From JAVBKV01 sp031553885 (lineage in GTDB: Bacteria > Bacteroidota > Bacteroidia > Bacteroidales > Azobacteroidaceae): a stretch of DNA of 25,237 bases. The stretch covers positions 1 to 25,237 of the forward strand of contig JAVBKV010000028.1 in assembly GCA_031553885.1 (NCBI GenBank), written 5' to 3'. The position numbers were made by a program, and so were the translations under genes. Below the pieces are notes generated by a model, which ran no database searches, was not told where the DNA came from, and saw nothing but the letters and a program-made list of their open reading frames with translations. The stretch's first letter is position 1; every line of letters begins with the position of its first letter. Shown here piece by piece: positions 8,437-16,096 of the stretch.

Positions 8437-8449
8437 TTTCCATTGGAAA
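8437..8449. promoter_or_regulatory. Palindromic operator candidate next to the CoADR operon promoter
   Basis: TTTCCATTGGAAA is a perfect 6-bp inverted repeat around one T. It directly abuts the -33 box at 8450-8453. Two more copies of the half-site TGGAAA lie at 8427-8432 and 8460-8465, so TGGAAA recurs at 17- and 16-nt steps. The position suits a repressor, and the MarR-type regulator at the end of the operon is the obvious candidate. That assignment is inference. Confidence 0.5.
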
Positions 8450-8481
8450 TTTGTTTATTTGGAAAGTAAATAATACCTTTG
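8450..8481 (+). promoter_or_regulatory. Promoter of the CoADR fusion-marR operon
   Basis: TTTG at 8450-8453, a 20-nt spacer and TACCTTTG at 8474-8481 form a complete Bacteroidota promoter. The ATG follows 21 nt later. Repeats of TGGAAA surround the -33 box. Confidence 0.8.
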
Positions 8482-8502
8482 CCGGAAAATAACAACTAAA
8501 AA

Positions 8503-10941
8503 ATGAAGCATATAATCATCGGAGGTGTCGCCGGAGGAGCTACAGCCGCTGCAAGAATACGAAGAACGGACGAATTTGCAGAAATCATCCTGATAGAAAA
8601 AGGAGATCATATTTCTTATGCCAATTGTGGATTGCCTTACTACATCGGAGGTGTGATTGCCGACAGGGATAAGCTTTTCCTGCAAACGCCGGCGTCTTTC
8701 GGACTACGGTTCAATGTCGATGTACGGACAGGAAACAGGGCCATTGACATCGATCCGGACAGCCGGACAGTAAAAATCCGCAAATCCGATGGCAGTGAAT
8801 ACACAGAAACCTACGAACGTCTGCTGCTTTCTCCGGGAGCATCCCCGGTAATTCCTCCTCTGAAAGGTATTGAATCGGAAGGTATCTTTACTTTACGGGA
8901 TGTCAGGGATACCGATCAAATAAAAAATTATCTCCACACGCACGCTGTTCAAAAAGCCGTAGTAATTGGTGCAGGTTTTATCGGATTGGAAATGGCCGAA
9001 AACCTGCACCATTCAGGGGCTGAAATTTCCATTGTGGAAATGAGCAACCAGGTGATGACCCCGGTCGATTTTTCGATTGCATCACAAGTACATCAACACC
9101 TGGTCCGGAAAGGTGTAAATCTTTTCCTGGAACAAAAAGTCGAACGTTTCGAACGCCGGGGGGAAGAAATCGTTGTTTATCTACAAAACGGGGAACGCAT
9201 TTCTGCAGACCTGGTTATTTTATCCGTCGGGGTACGTCCGGAAACAGAACTGGCGCGGAAAGCCGGCCTGAAAATCGGAGAAACGGGAGGAATCTGGGTC
9301 AACGAATACCTGGAAACTTCTGTAAAAGGGATCTATGCCGTAGGCGATGCGATCGAATTTCCTCACCCGCTGACCGGAAAACCCTGGTTGAATTATTTAG
9401 CCAACCCGGCTAATCGACAAGGGCGTATTGTTGCAGACAATATGGTTCTCGGAAACAAAATTTCCTACGAAGGCGCCATCGGCACAGCCATTGCTAAAGT
9501 TTTCGACCTGACTATTGCCTCCACCGGACTTCCGGCCAAACGACTGAAGCAACTGGGTATCGCTTTTCAAAGTTCCACGACTCATTCCAATTCTCATGCA
9601 GGTTATTATCCGGATGCATTGCCACTGACAATTAAGCTCACATTCGACCCGGGAAACGGAAAACTGTACGGAGCCCAATCCGTGGGGTATGACGGTGTCG
9701 ATAAACGTATCGACCAACTGGCACTCATCATCAAGCAGGGAGGAACAATCTACGATCTCACCCGCCTTGAGCATGCATACGCCCCTCCCTACTCTTCTGC
9801 AAAAGATCCCGTCGCCATTGCCGGATATGTCGCCGGAAACATTATCAATGAATCCATGCCTGTAGTTTCATGGAGGGAAATACAACAAATCCAGACAGAA
9901 AACCAGGCAATAATTCTGGATGTACGTACGCAGGAAGAATTTGCATTCGGCTCTATTCCGGGTGCAATCAATATTCCGCTCGATGAAATTCGTTCTCGAT
10001 TGACAGAGATTCCTGCCGGCAAAACCATTATCCTGTACTGTGCAGTCGGATTACGCGGATACCTTGCACTGAAAATCCTGAAAGCAAGGGGCTACAACGA
10101 TGTCCGGAACCTCTCAGGCGGATATAAAACATATTCTGCTTCTACTGCACTCATAAATAGAAAAACTCCGGAAAATTCAACTCCGGAAAATAAGAACCCC
10201 GCACAAAAAGACATGAAAACAATCCGTATCGATGCCTGCGGCCTGCAATGTCCGGGGCCTGTATTGAAAATTAAACAGGCGGTCGATTCCATCAGCGAAG
10301 GCGATCGCATTGAAATAACAGCTACCGATGCCGGTTTTTCCCGGGATGCGGAAGCCTGGTGTAACTCCACAGGCAATAAGCTCATTTCCAATACGGAAGA
10401 CAAAGGCCGGTACACGGTAGTAATTGAAAAAGGATCACAGCAATCCTGTCCCGTGACAACTCCGGAAGGAGGCAAGAATAAAACGCTGATCATGTTCAGT
10501 GATGACCTGGACAAAGCGCTGGCCACATTTGTCCTGGCCAACGGAGCGGCTGCCACAGGAAAAAAAGTATCGATCTTTTTTACCTTTTGGGGATTGAACG
10601 TCATAAAAAAAGTCCGGAAGCCACAAACAAAAAAAGATATTTTCGGAAAAATGTTTTCGATGATGCTACCTTCCAATTCATTTCAATTGAAATTATCCAA
10701 AATGAGCATGCTCGGTATCGGCGATCGCATGATGCGGTACATTATGAAACGCAAAGGAATCGAATCGCTTGAGAATCTCCGGGAACAGGCGATCGCTCAG
10801 GGAGTCGAGTTTATCGCCTGCCAGATGTCCATGAATGTTATGGGTATCAATCGGGAAGAATTACTGGATTGTGTTACGATCGGAGGAGTAGCCACCTACA
10901 TGGAACGGGCCGAACAGGCCAATGTCAATCTGTTTATCTGA
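8503..10941 (+). CDS. CoA-disulfide reductase-rhodanese-TusA-DsrE fusion protein
   Basis: An 812-residue cytoplasmic sulfur-transfer flavoprotein. Residues 1-450 are an FAD/NAD(P)H oxidoreductase of the CoA-disulfide reductase type, with IIIGGVAGGATAAAR (4-18), the active-site C42 in SYANCGLPYY, a second nucleotide site VVIGAGFIGLEMAE (153-166) and YAVGDAIEF. About 455-545 is a rhodanese domain with C513 in LYCAVGLRGY. About 572-643 is a TusA domain with the CPGP motif (C583; C579 nearby). About 658-812 is a DsrE/DrsE_2-like domain with C773 in FIACQMSMNVMG. Each domain keeps its reactive cysteine, so one chain could reduce disulfides or persulfides and pass sulfane sulfur along. CoADR-rhodanese fusions are known; the extra TusA and DsrE units make this an extended form. 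The physiological substrate is not shown by sequence. Confidence 0.9.
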   Translation: MKHIIIGGVAGGATAAARIRRTDEFAEIILIEKGDHISYANCGLPYYIGGVIADRDKLFLQTPASFGLRFNVDVRTGNRAIDIDPDSRTVKIRKSDGSEYTETYERLLLSPGASPVIPPLKGIESEGIFTLRDVRDTDQIKNYLHTHAVQKAVVIGAGFIGLEMAENLHHSGAEISIVEMSNQVMTPVDFSIASQVHQHLVRKGVNLFLEQKVERFERRGEEIVVYLQNGERISADLVILSVGVRPETELARKAGLKIGETGGIWVNEYLETSVKGIYAVGDAIEFPHPLTGKPWLNYLANPANRQGRIVADNMVLGNKISYEGAIGTAIAKVFDLTIASTGLPAKRLKQLGIAFQSSTTHSNSHAGYYPDALPLTIKLTFDPGNGKLYGAQSVGYDGVDKRIDQLALIIKQGGTIYDLTRLEHAYAPPYSSAKDPVAIAGYVAGNIINESMPVVSWREIQQIQTENQAIILDVRTQEEFAFGSIPGAINIPLDEIRSRLTEIPAGKTIILYCAVGLRGYLALKILKARGYNDVRNLSGGYKTYSASTALINRKTPENSTPENKNPAQKDMKTIRIDACGLQCPGPVLKIKQAVDSISEGDRIEITATDAGFSRDAEAWCNSTGNKLISNTEDKGRYTVVIEKGSQQSCPVTTPEGGKNKTLIMFSDDLDKALATFVLANGAAATGKKVSIFFTFWGLNVIKKVRKPQTKKDIFGKMFSMMLPSNSFQLKLSKMSMLGIGDRMMRYIMKRKGIESLENLREQAIAQGVEFIACQMSMNVMGINREELLDCVTIGGVATYMERAEQANVNLFI

Positions 10942-10946
10942 ATTTT

Positions 10947-11303
10947 ATGGAAGTTTTATGTAAAATCCGGGATATTTACCGGGCCATCGCTGCATTCGAG
11001 CAATTGTTTGAAAAAGAATTCGACCTCTGCCTCAATGAAGGGATGGCGCTGTGTTCCCTTTCAAAATCCGGACAACTCACCTCCGGAGAAATCGCAGACT
11101 TACTGGGACTAACCACCTCCAACGCCTCTAAAGTGATTACTTCGGTGGAAAAAAAAGGATTAGTCAGCCGTGTGCTGGGCGAAAAAGACAAGCGGCAAAT
11201 GTATTTTTCCCTTACCCCGGATGGCAAAAAGCGGATAGAAGCGATCTATGGCAACACGCCTGAACTTCCCGAAATCCTGAAAGAGGCTCTTCATTTAAAC
11301 TGA
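10947..11303 (+). CDS. MarR-type winged-helix regulator
   Basis: A 118-residue DNA-binding protein, starting 5 nt after the fusion-protein stop and so in the same operon. The winged helix is clear: LTSGEIADLLGLTTSNASKV is the helix-turn-helix, and SRVLGEKDKRQMYFSLTPDGKK is the wing. It is shorter than the usual MarR length of about 140, because the dimerisation helices at both ends are short. The ATG beginning MEVLCKIRDIY is chosen; an upstream frame extension would lie inside the preceding gene. Cysteines C5, C28 and C36 lie in the N-terminal helices and could serve as a thiol or persulfide switch, which is inference. It probably represses its own operon through the palindrome at 8437-8449. 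Confidence 0.85.
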   Translation: MEVLCKIRDIYRAIAAFEQLFEKEFDLCLNEGMALCSLSKSGQLTSGEIADLLGLTTSNASKVITSVEKKGLVSRVLGEKDKRQMYFSLTPDGKKRIEAIYGNTPELPEILKEALHLN

Positions 11304-12547
11304 ATAACCTGCATGCCGGCAAGCCGGTCATAACGGGCTCCCATCGGACGATGGTAGACCATCACCCGGTATTCGTTTTCCGTCTGGAAATAATTGCCTT
11401 CAATCGGAGCCGTATTTCCGGGAGAATCACCGCTTTTTTTCGTGACATATAAATAATTGTAGTATCCTTCTTTCAGCAAGACGGTTTTCACATACCCTTT
11501 ATCCGCCTCACTGTATTCCATACGGCTTCGTTCGTCCATGATATTCTGGAAAGCCTCTCCCAACAGGTAGACGTTTTCAGAAAAAGGCTTTTCACAAGGC
11601 AAATAAAAATGGACAAAATTATAATCCGCTTCATAATCATATTCCACGGCATCTTTGTTCCGGATAAAAAATTTACCATCAATATCTTCTGTATAAGCAT
11701 AGGAATACCCGGACCGGATTCCGGAAGGCCTTAATATCGTATGAAAATAAGGAGCATGAAACTCCACGGCTTCAATACCCAGGCCATTGGATTTCGGAGT
11801 GATCATTTCAAAGCTGCGGTATTCGTTCCCTCCTTCAAAAATCAATGCCGGATTGTGATTGTACACCAACCGCTTGCCATACACACTCATAGGCCTTACC
11901 AAAGCGGCCTGGTTATCGGTCCGGTTGTTTTGAAATACATAAACCTTCAGGTCCTGCATGGGAGTTGTAACCTGATTACCGCAAGTCAGTTCAAAAGCGA
12001 CCTGCTGATAATAGGTATTCACCCCCTTATCGGTACGGGAGTCAACCCGGATCTGAATGGGAATTTCCTGTTCCACGACCGAAAAACAAGCTGTTAATAC
12101 GGGGTGTTCCTTGTCGTTTTCAGGATAAACACGAGCTACATAATTCCCCGAAACTTTCATGGTCAGATCTTCGTTCGGAAAAAAAATCTTGTAATTCGTA
12201 TAATCCATGGTAGTATTGAACGAAGTGGAATAATCGTTGATGTAACTGTGCTGAAACCCACTCATGAATTCCGACTGGATCAATTGGGAAGGCGTCCAGT
12301 CCGCATTGCAATGAGTCAGGGTATACGTGTAAGCCTTCGACTGCGGACTCAGCTCATCAAAACTGACCTCGATGGCAGTACCTCCTTCCAGTTGAATGAC
12401 GGGAGGAGCCTGCCAATCATCCACTACACTTACTCTTAACGTCTTTATCTTATCGGAAAATATCCCGGTCCGGAAAGGTTGTGCGGCAAACATCGATTGT
12501 ACCAACAAAAAAGCCACAGCCAAACAATATAGATTTTTCTTTTTCAT
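11291..12547 (-). CDS. T9SS plug-domain (DUF5103) protein
   Basis: A 418-residue exported protein that I place in the DUF5103 / type IX secretion system plug-protein family of Bacteroidota. It starts MKKKNLYCLAVAFLL with signal-peptide cleavage likely near FAAQ. The mature chain begins IFSDKIKTLRVSVVDDW. It then shows family-like segments: SFDELSPQSKAYTYTLTHCN, ADWTPSQLIQSEFMSGF, a central VYVFQNNRTDNQ and the C-terminal EGNYFQTENEYRVMVYHRP. An in-frame start 12 codons upstream is rejected because it would precede the signal peptide. Plug proteins of this type are thought to close the large T9SS outer-membrane pore, but the exact role of this one is inferred from family. Its 3' end overlaps the marR gene convergently by 13 nt. 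Confidence 0.75.
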   Translation of the reverse strand: MKKKNLYCLAVAFLLVQSMFAAQPFRTGIFSDKIKTLRVSVVDDWQAPPVIQLEGGTAIEVSFDELSPQSKAYTYTLTHCNADWTPSQLIQSEFMSGFQHSYINDYSTSFNTTMDYTNYKIFFPNEDLTMKVSGNYVARVYPENDKEHPVLTACFSVVEQEIPIQIRVDSRTDKGVNTYYQQVAFELTCGNQVTTPMQDLKVYVFQNNRTDNQAALVRPMSVYGKRLVYNHNPALIFEGGNEYRSFEMITPKSNGLGIEAVEFHAPYFHTILRPSGIRSGYSYAYTEDIDGKFFIRNKDAVEYDYEADYNFVHFYLPCEKPFSENVYLLGEAFQNIMDERSRMEYSEADKGYVKTVLLKEGYYNYLYVTKKSGDSPGNTAPIEGNYFQTENEYRVMVYHRPMGARYDRLAGMQVIQFK

Positions 12548-12571
12548 TATGCAAATATGCGAATTTATCAC

Positions 12572-12579
12572 TATCTTTA
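12572..12579 (+). promoter_or_regulatory. Weak -7 element TATCTTTA before the YqiJ-like gene
   Basis: TATCTTTA is one base off TAnnTTTG and lies 27 nt before the ATG at 12607. TATG sits 20 nt upstream at the -33 position (12548-12551). The region also contains the start of the divergent T9SS plug gene. Confidence 0.35.
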
Positions 12580-12606
12580 GCAACGGAAAAGAAATAAATT
12601 TATTTT

Positions 12607-13185
12607 ATGGAATGGTTTAACAGTTTGGAGCCTATGCTCAAAGCCTATTGGGCGATTGCGTTAATTACGAGTCTTATCTTCATTATTCAGACAATCATGA
12701 CATTTCTGGGGGTTGATTCCTCGGACGGCCTGGATGCTGATTTCAATGGAGACATGCACAGTGATGGTCCCTTCCAATTATTTTCCTTACGAAACCTGAT
12801 CAACTTTTTCTTAGGTTACGGATGGGCCGGTGTTTGTTTTTACGATACCATTTCCTCTATTTTCTGGCTCAATGCGGTAGCCATCCTGATCGGATTAGCA
12901 TTCGTCGGACTTTTCTTTTTTATCATTATGCAAATCACAAAACTATCCAGTGATAAAACCTTTAAAATCACTGATACGATCGGTAAAACTGCTGATGTTT
13001 ACCTGGTTATTCCGGGAGAACGAAAAGGCAAGGGTAAAATACAGGTCAGCGTGGGAGGTGCTTATCACGAAATTGCAGCCATGACCGACGGAGAAAAAAT
13101 CCCGACAGGAGGCAAAGCGGTTGTGGAAAGCCTGATCGACACCCAGACGGTTTTGGTATCCTCCACCCCCAGCCTGATTATCTGA
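12607..13185 (+). CDS. YqiJ/NfeD-like membrane protein with OB-fold domain (flotillin partner)
   Basis: A 192-residue inner-membrane protein. A first membrane segment covers about 14-34 (YWAIALITSLIFIIQTIMTF). A Gly/Asp-rich loop (DADFNGDMHSDG) and a second hydrophobic hairpin FFLGYGWAGVCFYDTI follow, then a third segment around WLNAVAILIGLAFVGLFFFI. From about 120 the chain becomes a soluble beta-rich domain (GKTADVYLVIPGERKGKGKIQVSVGG) of NfeD/OB type. Such proteins are regularly paired with flotillins, as in YqiJ-YqiK of E. coli and YuaF-YuaG of Bacillus, and the flotillin gene follows after 36 nt. The pair is thought to organise membrane microdomains or control fluidity. Confidence 0.8.
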   Translation: MEWFNSLEPMLKAYWAIALITSLIFIIQTIMTFLGVDSSDGLDADFNGDMHSDGPFQLFSLRNLINFFLGYGWAGVCFYDTISSIFWLNAVAILIGLAFVGLFFFIIMQITKLSSDKTFKITDTIGKTADVYLVIPGERKGKGKIQVSVGGAYHEIAAMTDGEKIPTGGKAVVESLIDTQTVLVSSTPSLII

Positions 13186-13221
13186 TATGCTTAATTTTAA
13201 TCCTAATTCTTACATCTCATT

Positions 13222-14610
13222 ATGCAGCCTATTTATCTTATTGCGATCGGCGTAGTAGTCGCCTTCATCTTAATTACCTCTCTGATTGCACGCTATAAGC
13301 GTTGTCCCTCAGACAAAATTTTAGTTATTTATGGTAAAACCGGAGGTTCTTCAGCCCGATGCATCCATGGCGGAGGAGCTTTTATCTGGCCGGTTATCCA
13401 GGATTATGCTTACTTAGACCTGAAGCCCATTTCCATTGAAGCTAATCTGACCAATGCGCTGAGCGGTCAGAATATACGGGTGGACGTCCCCTGCCGGTTT
13501 ACTGTCGGGATATCCACGGAAATGGAAAGTATGAACAATGCCGCCGAACGTCTCCTCGGGCTTTCTGCCACTCAGATTCAGGAACTGGCCAGCGACATCC
13601 TGTTCGGACAACTCCGTCTGGTAATCGCCACTATGACTATCGAGGAAATCAATTCCGACCGGGATAAATTTCTGGAAAGTGTTTCCGCCAATGTGGAAGC
13701 CGAATTGAAAAAAATCGGTCTGAAACTGATCAACGTGAACGTAACCGATATCAAAGATGAATCGGGTTATATCGAAGCGTTGGGCCGTGAAGCGGCAGCC
13801 AAAGCGATCAACGAAGCCAAAGTGAGTGTGGCGCTTCAGGAAAAAATCGGAGAAATCGGAAAGGCTGAAGCGGTCCGTGATACCCGGATCAAAACAGCGG
13901 AAGCCAATGCAATAGCGGTTAAAGGAGAAAACCAGTCTAAAATCGAAATTGCCAACTCGGATGCCATTCGCCGGGAAAAAGAAGCAGAAGCTATGCGGAT
14001 CGCTATTTCTGCGGAAAAAGTACAACAGGCTAAAGCGCTTCAGGAAGCTTACGCTGCCGAACAAATAGCGGAAAATGCCCGGGCCGAACGTGAACGCTCT
14101 ACCCAACAGGCCAACGTAATCGTTCCTACAGAAATCGAAAAACAACGCCGGATCATCGAAGCCCAGGCTGAAGCCGAAAAAGTCCGGGAAAATGCCAAAG
14201 GGGAAGCAGATGCTATTTTTGTCAAGATGGATGCCGAAGCCCGCGGTTTATTTGAAATCCTGACCAAACAGGCCGACGGTTACGATAAAGTCGTTCGCGC
14301 TGCCGGTGGTGATCCTTCCAAGGCTTATCAATTGCTATTGATCGAAAAACTACCGGAATTAGTGAAGACACAAGTCGAAGCTGTGAAAAACATCAAAATC
14401 GATAAAGTCACAGTCTGGGACGGAAACAACGGTAAAGACGGCAAGACATCAACTGCTAATTTTATTTCGGGGCTGATGAAATCCGTACCTCCATTGAACG
14501 ATTTGTTCAACATGGCCGGACTGGATCTGCCCAAGTACCTGAAAGGAAATCCGGTGGAAGAAGCAGAAGCCGCAAATACTGAAAAAGAAGAAAACAAAAA
14601 AGACGCATAA
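13222..14610 (+). CDS. Flotillin-family (SPFH domain) protein
   Basis: A 462-residue membrane-anchored scaffold protein. An N-terminal hydrophobic segment (about 2-23, IYLIAIGVVVAFILITSLIA) is followed by the SPFH/band-7 domain. This begins RYKRCPSDKILVIYGKTGG and includes VDVPCRFTVGIS and INVNVTDIKDESGYIEALG. From about 190 to 340 a long Ala/Glu/Lys-rich coiled coil carries the repeated EA-type motifs typical of flotillins (GEIGKAEAVRDTRIKTAEA, EAQAEAEKVRENAKGEADA). The C-terminal part contains LLIEKLPELVKTQVEAVKNI and a Gly/Asn-rich tail. Flotillins oligomerise at the inner membrane and mark microdomains. The NfeD-like partner is directly upstream. The gene ends just before a large hairpin. 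Confidence 0.93.
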   Translation: MQPIYLIAIGVVVAFILITSLIARYKRCPSDKILVIYGKTGGSSARCIHGGGAFIWPVIQDYAYLDLKPISIEANLTNALSGQNIRVDVPCRFTVGISTEMESMNNAAERLLGLSATQIQELASDILFGQLRLVIATMTIEEINSDRDKFLESVSANVEAELKKIGLKLINVNVTDIKDESGYIEALGREAAAKAINEAKVSVALQEKIGEIGKAEAVRDTRIKTAEANAIAVKGENQSKIEIANSDAIRREKEAEAMRIAISAEKVQQAKALQEAYAAEQIAENARAERERSTQQANVIVPTEIEKQRRIIEAQAEAEKVRENAKGEADAIFVKMDAEARGLFEILTKQADGYDKVVRAAGGDPSKAYQLLLIEKLPELVKTQVEAVKNIKIDKVTVWDGNNGKDGKTSTANFISGLMKSVPPLNDLFNMAGLDLPKYLKGNPVEEAEAANTEKEENKKDA

Positions 14611-14616
14611 AATTTG

Positions 14617-14681
14617 ATCTTGCGAGCGTCAGCCTAGCCCCCGCTGGAGGGGGCAGGGGGATAGGTTGACGCTCGCAAGAT
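14617..14681. repeat. REP/MITE-like long inverted repeat
   Basis: ATCTTGCGAGCGTCA (14617-14631) is perfectly complementary to TGACGCTCGCAAGAT (14667-14681). Inside, CCTA pairs with TAGG and CCCCC with GGGGG, with one mismatch between them and a G-rich loop. The 65-nt structure is much more GC-rich than the flanks. It fills most of the gap between the flotillin and rmuC genes. No T-run follows on the plus strand, so it is not a standard terminator. The form is that of an extragenic palindromic repeat or a very small non-autonomous mobile element. I cannot see other copies in this window. Confidence 0.7.
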
Positions 14682-14699
14682 TCATTTAACAATACATTC

Positions 14700-16034
14700 A
14701 TGGACATCCTGTTTTTACTCATCGGTTTACTTTTCGGGGGCTTATTCGCCTGGATTATCACCTCGACTATACTGAAATCTAAACGAATACCCAAATCATT
14801 ATTGGATGAACAGACAGAAAAACTGAACCAGGTGCAGGTAGCTTTGCATGTGGAAACTCAGAAATCGAGCTTGTTCAAAGAGGAAACCGATCAACTCAAA
14901 TCAGAACTGAAACGACAAAACGAAGTATTCAATGAAGTGAACAAAAAAGCAGTAGAATATGCTGCCAATAATGCTTTTCTGAACGAAAAATTAGAGACAC
15001 AAAAAGGGGAGATCGAAGCACTCAGGAAACAATTCAATATGGAATTCGAAAATATCGCTTCCAAAATTCTGGATGAAAAGTCTCAAAAATTCACTCAACT
15101 GAACAAAGAAAACCTGAATATCATCCTGAAACCGCTGGGAGATAATATCGACGGCTTTCGCAAAAAAGTGGAAGAAGTCTACGACAAAGAGGCGAAAGAA
15201 CGTTTCTCGCTGGGCAAAGAGGTGGAACGGCTGGTTCAGCTCAATCAAAAAATCAGCGAAGAAGCCAATAACCTGACTAATGCACTGAAAGGAAACTCCA
15301 AGACCCAGGGCGACTGGGGCCAGATGATCCTGGAAAACATCCTCGAAAAATCAGGCCTGGTCCGTGACCGCGAATATTTCGTCCAGGAATACCTCAAAGA
15401 TGAAGACGGAAAATACCTGCAAAACGAGGAAGGCAACCGAATGCAGCCGGACGTGATTATTTCCTATCCCGATAACAGGAAGGTGATCATCGACTCCAAA
15501 GTATCACTGACGGCTTATTCCCGATATACAACTACTGACGAACCGGAAGAGCAAAAAACGGCCATTGCCGAACACCTCCGATCCATTCGACGTCATGTGG
15601 ATGATCTGAGTAAGAAAAACTACCAGGATTTTGCTCCTTCCCTGGATTTTGTCATGATGTTTGTTCCCAATGAACCGGCCTACCTGCTGGCGATGCAATA
15701 CGATCCGGAGCTTTGGCAATATGCCTACAACAAACGGATACTCCTGATCAGTCCGACCAACCTGATCGCTTCCCTGAAATTGATTGTCGACCTGTGGAAG
15801 CGGGAATACCAGACACAGAATGCCCAGGAAATCGCAGAGCGGGGAGCAGCTTTATACGACAAATTCGTCGGATTCGTCGAAAACCTGAGTGCTGTGGGAC
15901 TCAACCTCGATAAGGCCCAGAAAAGCTATACCGAAGCATTTAACCAGTTGAAAGAAGGGAAAGGAAACCTGATCGGACAAGCTGAAAAACTGAAAGAACT
16001 GGGAATCAAACCCAAAAAGAAATTAAAGCCCTGA
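14700..16034 (+). CDS. rmuC: DNA recombination protein RmuC
   Basis: A 444-residue protein. A membrane anchor (ILFLLIGLLFGGLFAWIITS) is followed by a coiled coil to about 150 (EKLNQVQVALHVETQ, ELKRQNEVFNEVNKKA). The RmuC nuclease-like domain then shows KGNSKTQGDWGQMILENILE, MQPDVIISYPDNRKVIIDSK, the typical MMFVPNEPAYLLAM and ILLISPTNLIASLKLI. The D...DSK pattern matches a PD-(D/E)XK-type core. RmuC limits inversion of short inverted repeats in E. coli and is widespread, but its biochemical activity is poorly defined. Here it sits directly downstream of a 65-nt inverted repeat. A separate promoter was not identified. Confidence 0.95.
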   Translation: MDILFLLIGLLFGGLFAWIITSTILKSKRIPKSLLDEQTEKLNQVQVALHVETQKSSLFKEETDQLKSELKRQNEVFNEVNKKAVEYAANNAFLNEKLETQKGEIEALRKQFNMEFENIASKILDEKSQKFTQLNKENLNIILKPLGDNIDGFRKKVEEVYDKEAKERFSLGKEVERLVQLNQKISEEANNLTNALKGNSKTQGDWGQMILENILEKSGLVRDREYFVQEYLKDEDGKYLQNEEGNRMQPDVIISYPDNRKVIIDSKVSLTAYSRYTTTDEPEEQKTAIAEHLRSIRRHVDDLSKKNYQDFAPSLDFVMMFVPNEPAYLLAMQYDPELWQYAYNKRILLISPTNLIASLKLIVDLWKREYQTQNAQEIAERGAALYDKFVGFVENLSAVGLNLDKAQKSYTEAFNQLKEGKGNLIGQAEKLKELGIKPKKKLKP

Positions 16035-16076
16035 AATAAAAAAGCCGGAACACAAGCATAAGCTCTATGTCCCGGC
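16035..16076 (-). terminator. Intrinsic terminator of the kelch-like gene
   Basis: GCCGG (16044-16048) pairs with CCGGC (16072-16076), with weaker pairing inside. Read on the minus strand the stem is followed by TTTTTTATTT (16043 down to 16034), the normal terminator order. It lies about 20 nt after the stop of the minus-strand gene at 16097. In the plus direction there is no T-run, so it serves mainly the minus-strand gene. Confidence 0.65.
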
Positions 16077-16096
16077 AGGCGTATTCACGTTAATTA

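Noticed and set aside
10092..10676. Open frame on the minus strand opposite the TusA and DsrE part of the fusion gene
   Set aside because: The plus-strand frame has intact domain motifs throughout, and the antisense product resembles no family and has no promoter.
13414..14145. Long open frame on the minus strand opposite the flotillin gene
   Set aside because: It is opposite a strongly conserved SPFH and coiled-coil coding region and encodes a Phe-rich low-complexity chain. It is an antisense shadow of regular codon use.
14617..14681. Simple intrinsic terminator of the flotillin gene
   Set aside because: The stem is far longer than usual, and no T-run follows it on the plus strand or on the minus strand.
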